Below are positions 1-8,072 of a stretch of DNA of 64,000 nt, in pieces (position 1 is the stretch's first letter; every line of letters starts with the position of its first letter). The position numbers and the translations under genes are program-made. Source of the stretch: an uncultured Acetatifactor sp. (GTDB taxonomy: Bacteria > Bacillota > Clostridia > Lachnospirales > Lachnospiraceae); the NCBI GenBank assembly GCA_910584375.1, contig CAJUAH010000001.1:262560-326559 (forward strand), written 5' to 3'. The notes beneath the pieces are model-generated. The model saw only the letters and a list, made by a program, of their open reading frames with translations, ran no database searches and was not told the origin of the DNA.

Positions 1-810
1 GCAGCGTCCTTGGACACACAGATGCAGGTACTTGAAAAATTACATATGAATCATATAGAGATGCGCGGAGTGGATGGCAGGAATTTTGTGGAGTATTCGG
101 CGGATCAGGCCAGGGAGATCAAAAGAAGGCTTGATGACAAAGGTTACGCTCTCTCCGCTGTGGGTTCTCCCATAGGAAAGATCGGAATCAAAGAAGATTT
201 CGCTCCCCATATGGAGCTGTTTAAGCACACGGTGGAGCTGGCTCATATCATGGATACGCCCAATATACGTATGTTCAGTTTTTACGGCCCCGGAGAGCAG
301 GAGTCCTTTAAGGAGTACCGGGGAAAAGTGATGGAGCAGTTGGGACAGTTTGCGGAGTATGCCGCCGCTAACGGTATTGTCCTGCTCCATGAGAATGAAA
401 AAGGGATTTACGGGGATACGGCGGAGGGCTGCCTGGATATCCTTAAGCAATTTGCCGGGGAGCATTTTAAGGCGGTGTTCGACTTTGCCAATTTCGTACA
501 GGTCGGACAGGATACGCTGGAGGCCTATGAGATGCTGAAACCCTATATCGCCTATATTCATGTTAAGGACGCCATTTTAAAGGACGGCAGCGTGGTTCCC
601 GCAGGATACGGGGACGGCAATGTAAAAGAGATTCTGGGGCGGCTCAAGGCGGCAGGCTATAAGGGATATCTGTCTTTGGAACCTCATCTTTCCGACTTTA
701 CAGGATTTTCTTCTCTGGAGCAGGATGGGCAGATCGGAAAGAAACTGTCCGGTGAGGAGGCATTTACTTTGGCTCACGATGCGTTGATAAAGATATTGGA
801 GGAAATATAG
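1..810 (+). CDS. Sugar phosphate isomerase/epimerase, xylose-isomerase-like TIM barrel (5' end outside window)
   Basis: The frame is open from base 1, so the first visible TTG (base 10) is probably not the start and the N-terminus lies upstream. The protein has the AP_endonuc_2/TIM-barrel sugar isomerase pattern: an HENEKGIYG strand with a likely metal-binding Glu, FDFANFVQ with an Asp/Asn pair, YIHVKDA with a His-x-Lys-Asp, and SLEPHL near the C-terminus supplying another Glu. These acidic and His residues form the divalent-metal site that isomerises or epimerises keto-sugars in this family. The substrate cannot be told from sequence. The gene ends just before a tandem repeat and shows no operon link downstream. 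Family assignment is firm; the exact reaction is open. Confidence 0.85.
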   Translation, partial: AASLDTQMQVLEKLHMNHIEMRGVDGRNFVEYSADQAREIKRRLDDKGYALSAVGSPIGKIGIKEDFAPHMELFKHTVELAHIMDTPNIRMFSFYGPGEQESFKEYRGKVMEQLGQFAEYAAANGIVLLHENEKGIYGDTAEGCLDILKQFAGEHFKAVFDFANFVQVGQDTLEAYEMLKPYIAYIHVKDAILKDGSVVPAGYGDGNVKEILGRLKAAGYKGYLSLEPHLSDFTGFSSLEQDGQIGKKLSGEEAFTLAHDALIKILEEI

Positions 811-844
811 CGTTTTCCGGTTGTGCGTTCTTTGGTCAGTGTGA

Positions 845-1001
845 TACAATGAGTAAAATGCCTTGCATTTAACTCTCTTGAACAGAGTGTGCGCTAAGGC
901 GCACAGGAGCAAGGTACAATGAGTAAAATGCCTTGCATTTAACTCTCCTGAACAGAGTGTGCGCTAAGGCGCACAGGAGCAAGGTATAATGAGTAAAACG
1001 C
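845..1001 (+). repeat. Tandem 70-bp two-hairpin intergenic repeat (two full copies and a partial third)
   Basis: Units start at 845, 915 and 985, each opening with TACAAT or TATAAT followed by GAGTAAAA. Each full unit holds two hairpins. The first pairs GAGTAAAATGC with GCATTTAACTC (one A/A mismatch). The second is GTGCGC-TAAG-GCGCAC. The two full copies differ by a single base in the middle (CTCTT versus CTCCT). A diverged copy with the same 70-base spacing lies at 51826. The third unit is cut after about 17 bases and runs into the next gene's leader. Confidence 0.85.
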
Positions 1002-1022
1002 ACGCAGATGGAGGAACGGAAG

Positions 1023-1721
1023 ATGGAAAGACGGAATATCAGCAGCCAGGAGGTAAAGGAAGCAGCCCGTTCACTGGGGGCTGATCTGTGCGGGGTAGCA
1101 GGAGTGGACCGTTTCTCAGAAGCCCCGGAAGGCTTTCACCCTCAGGATGTATTTCCGGCCTGCCGCTCGGTTATATCTTTTGCGGTTCGGTTTCCGGTGG
1201 GGACGCTGGCCTGCGGATCGCCGGTTCCCTATACCAGAGTCCGCAATTCCATCACATCGAAACTGGATGCCATTGCTCTTGACCTCTGCATAGAGTTGGA
1301 GAAACGGGGGGTTCTGGCAGTGCCGGTTCCTACAAATGAAAGCATATGGGATGAAAAAACCGGGAGATGGCGCAGCGTCATCTCCCAAAAACATGCCGCT
1401 CAGGCGGCGGGACTGGGCGCTATAGGCCGCCATAGCCTGTTGATTACACCGGAGTACGGGAGTATGGTCTGGCTGGGCTGTGTTCTGTGCGACGCGCCGT
1501 TACAGGAGGATCCGCTACAGGAGCAGATCTGCACAGACTGCAACAAATGTGTGGAAGTATGCCCTGTGGGCGCGCTGGAAGGGAGAGAACTGTGCCAGAG
1601 CGCCTGCTGGGATCATGCGTTCGGCGACGATGAAACCAGCAGAAACTGGGTAATCTCCTGCCATAAATGCAGGGATATCTGCCCTTATAATCTGGGGACA
1701 GAAAATATGATGGATCAGTAA
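1023..1721 (+). CDS. 4Fe-4S double-cluster protein related to epoxyqueuosine reductase (QueG-like)
   Basis: I chose ATG 1023 because GGAGGA at 1010-1015 sits seven bases before it; the ATG at 1008 overlaps that site. The C-terminal third carries two cysteine clusters: CTDCNKCVEVCP, then CHKCRDICP. This is the paired 4Fe-4S arrangement of QueG and its short relatives. The N-terminal part has the QueG-like aromatic/Arg pattern (SVISFAVRFP, HAAQAAGLGAIGRHSLLITPEYG). At about 232 residues it is shorter than true QueG, which uses cobalamin to reduce epoxyqueuosine in tRNA, so the specific reaction is uncertain. It most likely acts as a cytoplasmic redox protein in an anaerobe. It lies directly after the 70-bp repeat array. 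Confidence 0.7.
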   Translation: MERRNISSQEVKEAARSLGADLCGVAGVDRFSEAPEGFHPQDVFPACRSVISFAVRFPVGTLACGSPVPYTRVRNSITSKLDAIALDLCIELEKRGVLAVPVPTNESIWDEKTGRWRSVISQKHAAQAAGLGAIGRHSLLITPEYGSMVWLGCVLCDAPLQEDPLQEQICTDCNKCVEVCPVGALEGRELCQSACWDHAFGDDETSRNWVISCHKCRDICPYNLGTENMMDQ

Positions 1722-1762
1722 GCTCCCAGGTGCTTTGGTGGAACGCGGTATTAGGAGGGCAT

Positions 1763-2704
1763 ATGAAATTTGCAATTATTTCGGATATTCACGGGAACCT
1801 TCCCGCGCTTTCAGCATGCCTGGAGGACGCGGAGCAAAACGGAGCGGACTGCTATCTCTTCGCGGGGGATTATTGCATCAGCAATCCCTATCCTGACGAA
1901 TGCATTGCCAGGATAAGGGATATCCGGGATAAATATGTTGTGCGGGGCAACGAGGAGAAATATCTGGAAAATCTGATGGGAAAGAATCAGGCCACATGGA
2001 CGGACGGGCAGATGCAGGTTTCTTACTGGTGTTATCGAAATATTGCCGCGGACAATCTGGGATGGCTCCTGAAACAACCTTTACGGATAGAGCTGACATA
2101 TTATAGCAGGACTCTGCGCCTGGCCCACTCGTCCGCGGATTTTATAGAAGACTGCGAATACAGTGGCTGGAGCACCGATCAGGTAGCCCGAAGATATGGG
2201 GATACCTTTATCGATCAAAAAACGCTGCGTGAGGATATCCGCAGTGATCTTTCCGGAGATGGCAGATTTCAGGAGACGCTGCGGAATCTACAGGAGGGAA
2301 TCTATATTTTCGGGCACACTCATGTACAGTGGAGTTACCAGACAGAGGATAAGCGGCATATTTTCATTAATCCCGGTTCCTGCGGCCTCCCACTGGACTG
2401 TATCAGGGACGGGGTGCCTTATACTATTCTGGAATTGGCGGAGGATGGGGATGCGCATGTAGAAGAAAGAAGGGTGTCTTTTAATACGGAAACGTATTTA
2501 GAGTCTTTCTGCAGGAGCGATCAATTCGAGAAAGCCAATGTCTGGAGCCGCGTCAATGTCAGGGAGCTGAGAACCCGCAGGGAGCAGATGACTTTTTTCC
2601 TGCGGTACGCAGAGAAGTATGCGCAAAAAATCGGAGACAGTCGGCGTCCTTTTGCCGTTACCACCTGGGAGCAGGCCTATGCGGAATGGGAGAAAACTCT
2701 GTGA
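1763..2704 (+). CDS. Calcineurin-like metallophosphoesterase
   Basis: The start is ATG 1763, preceded by AGGAGGG at 1753-1759; an upstream in-frame ATG at 1730 has no such site. Metal-binding motifs appear in the family order: SDIHGN near the N-terminus, AGDY, RGNEE (GNHE-type), and GHTH around residue 190, followed by NPGSCG. These bind the two metals that hydrolyse phosphomonoesters or diesters in the Metallophos_2 (YfcE-like) family. The roughly 100-residue C-terminal extension, rich in Arg and Glu, is beyond the minimal fold. The substrate is not predictable. Confidence 0.85.
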   Translation: MKFAIISDIHGNLPALSACLEDAEQNGADCYLFAGDYCISNPYPDECIARIRDIRDKYVVRGNEEKYLENLMGKNQATWTDGQMQVSYWCYRNIAADNLGWLLKQPLRIELTYYSRTLRLAHSSADFIEDCEYSGWSTDQVARRYGDTFIDQKTLREDIRSDLSGDGRFQETLRNLQEGIYIFGHTHVQWSYQTEDKRHIFINPGSCGLPLDCIRDGVPYTILELAEDGDAHVEERRVSFNTETYLESFCRSDQFEKANVWSRVNVRELRTRREQMTFFLRYAEKYAQKIGDSRRPFAVTTWEQAYAEWEKTL

Positions 2705-2721
2705 CGTGTGCGAAATATCAT

Positions 2722-2750
2722 TTGTGATTGAGGGAGAAATATGATACAAT
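2722..2750 (+). promoter_or_regulatory. Probable sigma-A promoter for the MBL-fold nuclease gene
   Basis: TTGTGA at 2722-2727 and TACAAT at 2745-2750 are separated by 17 bases, about 50 bases before ATG 2801. They lie just after the stop codon of the phosphoesterase. Confidence 0.6.
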
Positions 2751-2800
2751 GAGATTAATTTAAATATATTCCATAATAAATACGACAGGAGGACGGGACT

Positions 2801-4399
2801 ATGAAACTGACGTTTATTGGTGCGGATCACGAAGTGACGGGCAGTTGCCATTATCTGGAAACGGGAGGTAAACATATCCTGGTGGATTACGGCATGGAGC
2901 AGGGGGTCAACGTATTTGAAAACATGCCCTTGCCCGTGGATGAGGCGTTGATCGACTATGTGTTTCTGACTCATGCGCATATCGATCACTCGGGCCTGTT
3001 GCCCCTGTTGTATGCCAAGGGATTCCGGGGACAGATCTATATGACCCATGCCACTGCCGATCTGTGCAGCATTATGCTGCGTGATTGTGCCCATATCCAG
3101 ATGGCGGAGGCGGAGTGGAAAAACAGAAAGGCTAAGAGAAGCGCCTCTCAGCCCGCAATGGAGCCGCTTTACACAATGGAAGACGCGGAGGGCTGTATCA
3201 AGCGCATTGTCGCCTGCGGCTATGACGAGGAAATTCAGGTCACGGAAAATATTAAGATCCGTTTTACGGATATCGGCCATCTGTTGGGTTCAGCCAGCGT
3301 GGAGGTGTGGCTCACCGAGAATGGCACTACGCGCAAGCTGGTGTTTTCGGGAGATATCGGCAACAAGGATCTTCCCCTGCTCAGAAATCCCCAGCCCACG
3401 CTGGAGGCGGACTATGTCATCATGGAGTCCACCTACGGGGACAGATATCATGACAAAGACAGACCGGACTATGTGGCGGCCCTGACCCAGATCCTGCAGG
3501 AGACCTTTGACCGGGGCGGCAATGTGGTGATTCCTTCCTTTGCAGTGGGACGTACTCAGGAGATGTTGTATTTTCTGCGCAAAGTAAAGGTAGGCCGTCT
3601 GGTAAAGGGACATGAGGATTTTCCGGTATATGTGGACAGCCCGCTGGCGGTGGAGGCCACCAATATCTTTCAGGAGAACCGTATGGAGTGTTTTGCCGGG
3701 GAGGCGCTGGAGTGTGTGCGGGAGGGGATCAATCCCATATCCTTTGCCGGGCTGCGCCTGTCCATAACCAGCGAGGAGTCCATCGCCATCAATTTTGACA
3801 CCACCCCGAAGGTAATCATCTCCGCATCCGGCATGTGCGAGGCGGGCCGTATCCGCCACCATCTGAAACATAATCTGTGGCGTCCGGAGTCCACGATCCT
3901 CTTTGTGGGATATCAGGCGATGGGAACGCTGGGCCGGGCCATCGTGGAGGGCGCAAAGGAAGTAAAACTCTTTGGTGAACCCATCGAGGTGCGTGCCTCT
4001 ATCAAGAAACTGATCGGCATGAGCGGCCACGCGGACAAAGACGGACTGCTGGAATGGGTGAATACCTTTGAGGAAAAACCTAAAAAAATATTTGTTGTAC
4101 ATGGCGAAGACAGCGTGTGCATGAGTTTCACGGAATGTCTGAAGATAGAACACGGACAGAGGGCCTATGCGCCTTACAGCGGGACGGAATTTGATCTGAT
4201 CGCCAACAAGTTCACCTATGAGGCGGAGCCTGTACCCGTCAAGAAGAAGACCGCGGTGGCAACCGGCGTATATGCCCGTCTGGTATCCGCAGGTCAGCGT
4301 CTGGCGGCCATGATTGCCAAGTGCGACGGCTGGACCAACAAAGATCTGGCGAAACTGGCAGACCAGATCAATTCGCTGTGTGACAAAATAGAGAAATAA
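2801..4399 (+). CDS. MBL-fold beta-CASP ribonuclease / RNA metallohydrolase (YSH1/CPSF type)
   Basis: ATG 2801 follows AGGAGG at 2788. The protein (532 aa) opens with the metallo-beta-lactamase strand and has the zinc motif THAHIDHSG (residues about 52-60), GHLLGS and SGDIGN. It then has the beta-CASP signature VIPSFAVGRTQEML, followed by SASGMCEAGRI and the late SGHADKDG and VVHGE motifs. This is the RNA-processing CPSF-73/YSH1 lineage, not RNase J, and acts as a zinc-dependent endonuclease or exonuclease on RNA in the cytoplasm. About 70 residues follow the HGE motif, and the C-terminus shows Lys/Ala-rich sequence. It precedes thyA by 12 bases, suggesting co-transcription. Confidence 0.85.
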   Translation: MKLTFIGADHEVTGSCHYLETGGKHILVDYGMEQGVNVFENMPLPVDEALIDYVFLTHAHIDHSGLLPLLYAKGFRGQIYMTHATADLCSIMLRDCAHIQMAEAEWKNRKAKRSASQPAMEPLYTMEDAEGCIKRIVACGYDEEIQVTENIKIRFTDIGHLLGSASVEVWLTENGTTRKLVFSGDIGNKDLPLLRNPQPTLEADYVIMESTYGDRYHDKDRPDYVAALTQILQETFDRGGNVVIPSFAVGRTQEMLYFLRKVKVGRLVKGHEDFPVYVDSPLAVEATNIFQENRMECFAGEALECVREGINPISFAGLRLSITSEESIAINFDTTPKVIISASGMCEAGRIRHHLKHNLWRPESTILFVGYQAMGTLGRAIVEGAKEVKLFGEPIEVRASIKKLIGMSGHADKDGLLEWVNTFEEKPKKIFVVHGEDSVCMSFTECLKIEHGQRAYAPYSGTEFDLIANKFTYEAEPVPVKKKTAVATGVYARLVSAGQRLAAMIAKCDGWTNKDLAKLADQINSLCDKIEK

Positions 4400-4411
4400 G
4401 GAGTCGATGGA

Positions 4412-5260
4412 ATGAGCGTAGCCGACAATATATTTATAGATATGTGCAGGGATATTCTGGAGAACGGTACCAGTACGGAGGGAGAAAAAGTCCGTCCCCA
4501 CTGGGAAGACGGGACTCCTGCCTATACCATCAAGAAATTTGGCGTGGTGAACCGCTATGATCTGTCCAGAGAGTTCCCGATCCTGACCCTGCGGCGGACT
4601 GCGCTCAAGAGCGCCACCGACGAGGTATTGTGGATCTGGCAGCAGAAATCCAACAATATCCACGATCTGCACAGCCATATATGGGATGAGTGGGCGGATG
4701 AGGACGGTTCCATTGGCAAGGCTTACGGCTACCAGATGGGAGTAAAGCATCAGTATAAGGAAGGAATGATGGATCAGGTAGACAGAGTGATCTACGATCT
4801 GAAACACAATCCGTTCAGCCGCCGTATCATGACCAATATCTATGTGCATCAGGATCTCCATGAGATGCGTCTCTATCCCTGTGCCTACAGTATGACCTTC
4901 AATGTGACCCAGAGGCCGGGACAGGAAAAACTGACGCTGAACGCCATTCTAAATCAACGTTCTCAGGATGTGCTGGCAGCCAACAACTGGAATGTGGTGC
5001 AGTATGCGGTGCTGGTGCATATGCTGGCTCAGGTCTGCGATATGCAGGTGGGAGAGCTGGTACATGTGATCGCTGACGCTCATATATACGACCGCCATGT
5101 GCCGATCATCCGGGAACTGATCGCCAGACAGCCTCACGAGGCGCCGACTTTCTGGCTCAATCCAGAGGTGCATGATTTTTACAGATTTACCAGAGAAGAC
5201 GTCCGGGTGGATAATTATGTGACCGGCGAACAGATCAAAGACATACCCATTGCCATTTAA
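4412..5260 (+). CDS. thyA: Thymidylate synthase ThyA
   Basis: This 282-residue protein converts dUMP and methylenetetrahydrofolate to dTMP and dihydrofolate. The active-site cysteine is in LYPCAYSMTFNVT, where most ThyA proteins have PCH followed by QF. The dUMP-binding segment is LNQRSQDVLAANNWNVVQYA in place of the common QRSADVFLG. Both changes belong to a divergent ThyA branch common in Firmicutes (from memory, not checked by search). The N-terminal folate/dUMP loop and the C-terminal HDFYRFTREDVRVDNY segment are intact. It lies 12 bases after the nuclease and 15 bases before folA, so the dTMP cycle genes form an operon. Confidence 0.93.
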   Translation: MSVADNIFIDMCRDILENGTSTEGEKVRPHWEDGTPAYTIKKFGVVNRYDLSREFPILTLRRTALKSATDEVLWIWQQKSNNIHDLHSHIWDEWADEDGSIGKAYGYQMGVKHQYKEGMMDQVDRVIYDLKHNPFSRRIMTNIYVHQDLHEMRLYPCAYSMTFNVTQRPGQEKLTLNAILNQRSQDVLAANNWNVVQYAVLVHMLAQVCDMQVGELVHVIADAHIYDRHVPIIRELIARQPHEAPTFWLNPEVHDFYRFTREDVRVDNYVTGEQIKDIPIAI

Positions 5261-5275
5261 GGAGAGAGTAAGCCA

Positions 5276-5767
5276 ATGAATATAATCGTAGCTGTTGATA
5301 AAAACTGGGCCATCGGTAACAGAGGAGATCTATTGATCCGGATTCCCAATGACCATAAGCATTTTCGGGAGGAGACTACCGGAAAGGTAGTGGTGCTGGG
5401 CCGTAGGACGCTGGAGACTTTTCCGCAGGGGATGCCCCTTAAAAACCGTACCAATATCATACTGACCCATGACACGGAGTATCAGGTGAAAGACGCCGTT
5501 ATCGCCCATTCCGTGGAGGAATTGCTGGAACAGTTAAAAGCTTATAACGAGGAGGACGTCTATGTCATCGGAGGCGACAGTGTGTACCGTCAGTTGCTGC
5601 CTTACTGTGATGTGGCCCATGTGACTAAAATAGACCATGCTTATGAGGCGGATGCGTACTTTCCTGATTTAGACCGGGACCCTCAATGGGAGATCACGGC
5701 AGACAGCGAAGAGCAGACATATTTTGATATAGCCTACCAGTTTATCAAATATGAACGCAGGAAGTGA
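5276..5767 (+). CDS. folA: Dihydrofolate reductase
   Basis: At 163 residues this is a normal-length DHFR. It shows MNIIVAVDKNWAIGNRGDLL (the Met20-loop region), the NADPH-binding segment GKVVVLGRRTLETFP, and VYVIGGDSVYRQLLPY. The acidic active-site residue usual in the D/E-x-x-x-F helix is replaced in context by PNDHKHF, with Asp30-like positioning. It regenerates tetrahydrofolate from the dihydrofolate made by ThyA, encoded immediately upstream. The RBS GGAGAG precedes ATG 5276. Confidence 0.93.
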   Translation: MNIIVAVDKNWAIGNRGDLLIRIPNDHKHFREETTGKVVVLGRRTLETFPQGMPLKNRTNIILTHDTEYQVKDAVIAHSVEELLEQLKAYNEEDVYVIGGDSVYRQLLPYCDVAHVTKIDHAYEADAYFPDLDRDPQWEITADSEEQTYFDIAYQFIKYERRK

Positions 5768-5900
5768 AGATTCCGCACAATTATCTGAGACTTGCGGAAG
5801 GAATGGCACGTCCTGAAACATATGATACGAGTGTGTCGAGAGAAAAGCGCGGAATGGAAAGCGGAGGAGAAAACCATGGTGTTTGTTCGAGATAACTACT

Positions 5901-5964
5901 CGGTGCAGTTGTAAATCCTGATAACAGGTTGCATCGAGGTTAATTCTTTTATTATGTTATCAGG
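5901..5964 (+). other. Mutually exclusive hairpins in the leader of the methyltransferase gene
   Basis: The 271-base gap between folA and the next gene has no ORF. Structure A pairs CGGTGCA (5901-5907) with TGCATCG (5930-5936, one G-U), enclosing CCTG-ATAA-CAGG. Structure B pairs CCTGATAACA (5917-5926) with TGTTATCAGG (5955-5964), a perfect 10-bp stem. A and B share bases 5917-5926, so only one can form. No poly-U tail follows structure B. This could be a cis-regulatory leader or a DNA-level operator; no known riboswitch motif was recognised. Confidence 0.45.
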
Positions 5965-6038
5965 TAGCTGCGCCGATTCGTATTAATTGAAAACCGATAG
6001 AATTTATCACATTATATACGATAAGGAGTAGGTATGTT

Positions 6039-6800
6039 ATGAATAGAGAAAAGCTTTTGAAACAATGGTTGCAGGAAGAGGAGGAGGCCCATATCCATGG
6101 GTGGGATTTTTCCCATATCCGTGGAAAATATGAGGAGGAGCGGGATCTGCCCTGGAGTTATGAGGAGATTGTCAGGCAGTACCTGAGGCCGGATGTGAAA
6201 CTGCTGGATATCGATACCGGAGGAGGGGAATTTCTTTTGTCTCTTGGGCATCCCTGTGAGAATCTGGCGGCTACGGAGAATTATCCTCCTAATGTGGAGC
6301 TGTGCCGGGAGACATTATTGCCGCTGGGAATCAACTTTAAGAGAGCGGATGGGAACGGTTTGCTGCCTTTCCCTGACGGGAGTTTTGACATGGTCATAAA
6401 CCGTCATGGGGACTGGAATCCGGACGAAATCTGGCGAGTATTAAAAAAAGGCGGAGTTTTCATCACTGAGCAGGTGGGTGCGGACAACGACAGGGAATTG
6501 GTGGGACTGCTGTTGGGAGACGATCTGCCCCTGCCGTTTCCCGGACAGTATCTGGATATTGCCCGGACAGCTTTTTTAGACAGAGGTTTTTCCGTTCTGA
6601 AAGCGGAGGAGGCATATCGGCCCATAAAATTTTGGGATGTGGGAGCTTTAGTCTGGTTTGCCCGAATCATTGCGTGGGAATTTCCGGGGTTTTCTGTGCG
6701 GAACTGTCTGGACAGGCTGTACCGGGCCCAGGAATTGCTGGAGCAAAAGAGCGTGATAGAGGGGAAGATCCATCGCTTTCTTCTGGTTACGCAAAAGTAA
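6039..6800 (+). CDS. Class I SAM-dependent methyltransferase
   Basis: The start ATG 6039 is close behind an in-frame ATG at 6033; AAGGAG at 6022-6027 fits either. SAM-binding motif I is VKLLDIDTGGGEFL (residues about 53-66). The acidic motif II follows at ATENYPP, and motifs III/IV read FDMVINRHGDWNPDEIWRVLKKGGVFITEQVG, the usual Methyltransf_11 layout. The C-terminal 80 residues form a substrate lid specific to this subfamily. The methyl acceptor cannot be inferred, and neighbours give no clue. A structured leader precedes it. Confidence 0.85.
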   Translation: MNREKLLKQWLQEEEEAHIHGWDFSHIRGKYEEERDLPWSYEEIVRQYLRPDVKLLDIDTGGGEFLLSLGHPCENLAATENYPPNVELCRETLLPLGINFKRADGNGLLPFPDGSFDMVINRHGDWNPDEIWRVLKKGGVFITEQVGADNDRELVGLLLGDDLPLPFPGQYLDIARTAFLDRGFSVLKAEEAYRPIKFWDVGALVWFARIIAWEFPGFSVRNCLDRLYRAQELLEQKSVIEGKIHRFLLVTQK

Positions 6801-6823
6801 ACCCAAAGTAACCTTTTTACGTG

Positions 6824-6851
6824 TTGACATTCAAGGGGAAAGGTTTATAAT
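6824..6851 (+). promoter_or_regulatory. Strong sigma-A promoter of ilvE
   Basis: TTGACA (6824-6829) and TATAAT (6846-6851) are separated by 16 bases. The transcript would carry a leader of about 100 bases before ilvE. Confidence 0.85.
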
Positions 6852-6874
6852 AAACAAAAAAGCATGGACGGCAG

Positions 6875-6931
6875 GGCGTCGGATACGCCGCGGCGTTATA
6901 ACGGCGGGGCATAAGAAAACACCGCCGCGGC
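6875..6931 (+). other. GC-rich leader with competing stems upstream of ilvE
   Basis: Stem 1 pairs GGCGT (6875-6879) with ACGCC (6885-6889). Stem 2 pairs GCCGCGGCG (6887-6895) with CGCCGCGGC (6923-6931), a perfect 9-bp stem. The two share bases 6887-6889. A 10-bp palindrome, CGTTATAACG, lies at 6893-6902. The region sits between promoter and RBS, where an attenuator would be. No T-box AGGGTGG core and no poly-U is present, so the mechanism is undefined. Confidence 0.5.
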
Positions 6932-6961
6932 ATTGTAAATGGGAAAGGATGAGGGTTTGAG

Positions 6962-7987
6962 ATGGAGAAGAAAAACATTGACTGGAGCAATTTAGGCTTT
7001 GGATATGTGCAGACGGACTACAGATATGTATCCAACTTTACCAAAGGAGCATGGGACGAGGGCACATTGACCCAGGACGCCAATATTGTGCTGAATGAAT
7101 GCGCAGGCGTATTGCAGTATGCCCAGACGATCTTTGAGGGCCTTAAGGCATATACCACGGAGGACGGACATATCGTAACTTTCCGTCCCGACCTGAATGC
7201 AGAGAGAATGATGGATTCGGCAGCCAGGCTGGAGATGCCGGTATTTCCCAGGGAGAGATTCATCGATGCCGTGACCCGGGTGGTGGCGGCCAACGAGGCC
7301 TATGTGCCTCCCTATGGCAGTGGGGCGACTCTGTATCTGCGGCCCTATATGTTCGGCGTGAACTCGGTTATTGGGGTAAAACCTGCGGAGGATTACCAAT
7401 TCAGACTTTTCTGCACCCCTGTAGGTCCTTACTTTAAAGGCGGCGTTAAACCGTTGACCATCCGTGTCAGCGATTTTGACCGTGCGGCTCCCAACGGTAC
7501 GGGGCATATCAAAGCGGGACTGAACTATGCCATGAGTCTGCATGCCATTGTGTCCGCTCATCATGAAGGATATGACGAGAACATGTATCTTGATCCCAAG
7601 ACCCGGACCAAGGTGGAGGAGACGGGGGGCGCCAACTTCCTGTTTGTGACCAAAGATAATAAGGTGGTTACGCCCAAGTCAAACAGTATCCTGCCCTCCA
7701 TTACCCGCCGTTCACTGATACATGTGGCCAGGGAATATCTGGGCCTTGAGGTAGAGGAGCGGGAAGTGCTGCTGGAGGAGGTAAAAGATTTTGCCGAATG
7801 CGGCCTGTGCGGTACGGCGGCGGTGATCTCCCCTGTGGGAAAGATTGTGGATCATGGCAGAGAGATCTGTATGCCCAGCGGCATGAGCGAGATGGGACCT
7901 GTCACACAAAAGCTGTATGACACGTTGACCGGCATCCAGATGGGACGCATACAGGCGCCTGAGGGATGGATTCATGTGATCCGGTAA
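6962..7987 (+). CDS. ilvE: Branched-chain amino acid aminotransferase
   Basis: This 341-residue fold-type IV PLP enzyme interconverts Leu, Ile and Val with their 2-keto acids using glutamate/2-oxoglutarate. The PLP lysine is in GTGHIKAGLNYA (residues about 180-191). Other landmarks are QTIFEGLKAY near residue 56, VEETGGANFLFV, SILPSITRRSL, and CGTAAVISPVG near the C-terminus, which binds the cofactor phosphate. Length fits the long (BCAT type II) class. It is a single-gene unit between its own promoter and a strong terminator. Confidence 0.95.
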   Translation: MEKKNIDWSNLGFGYVQTDYRYVSNFTKGAWDEGTLTQDANIVLNECAGVLQYAQTIFEGLKAYTTEDGHIVTFRPDLNAERMMDSAARLEMPVFPRERFIDAVTRVVAANEAYVPPYGSGATLYLRPYMFGVNSVIGVKPAEDYQFRLFCTPVGPYFKGGVKPLTIRVSDFDRAAPNGTGHIKAGLNYAMSLHAIVSAHHEGYDENMYLDPKTRTKVEETGGANFLFVTKDNKVVTPKSNSILPSITRRSLIHVAREYLGLEVEEREVLLEEVKDFAECGLCGTAAVISPVGKIVDHGREICMPSGMSEMGPVTQKLYDTLTGIQMGRIQAPEGWIHVIR

Positions 7988-8004
7988 ATACTGTGGTTAT
8001 AATG

Positions 8005-8047
8005 CGTCCGATCTGTGAGGAGAACCTTTCGGATCGGACGTTTTTTT
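8005..8047 (+). terminator. Rho-independent terminator after ilvE
   Basis: CGTCCGATC (8005-8013) pairs perfectly with GATCGGACG (8032-8040), followed directly by seven T. Confidence 0.92.
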
Positions 8048-8072
8048 AGAGAGAATGAGGAAATAGACAGAA

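Noticed and set aside
577..912. Antisense ORF with a peptide also found in an antisense ORF near 52 kb
   Set aside because: The shared peptide is only the translation of the 70-bp repeat on the minus strand. It is evidence of the repeat, not of a gene.
3290..4861. Long antisense reading frame opposite the nuclease and thyA genes
   Set aside because: It is opposite two well-supported genes, has no RBS and no recognisable motif, and reflects codon bias of the sense strand. The same applies to the antisense frames opposite the ABC exporters at 12.2-15.4 kb and the TGase at 47.6-49.3 kb.
6864..6914. Possible 16-codon leader peptide in the ilvE leader
   Set aside because: It contains no run of Leu, Ile or Val codons and has no RBS, so attenuation by branched-chain amino acids is not supported.
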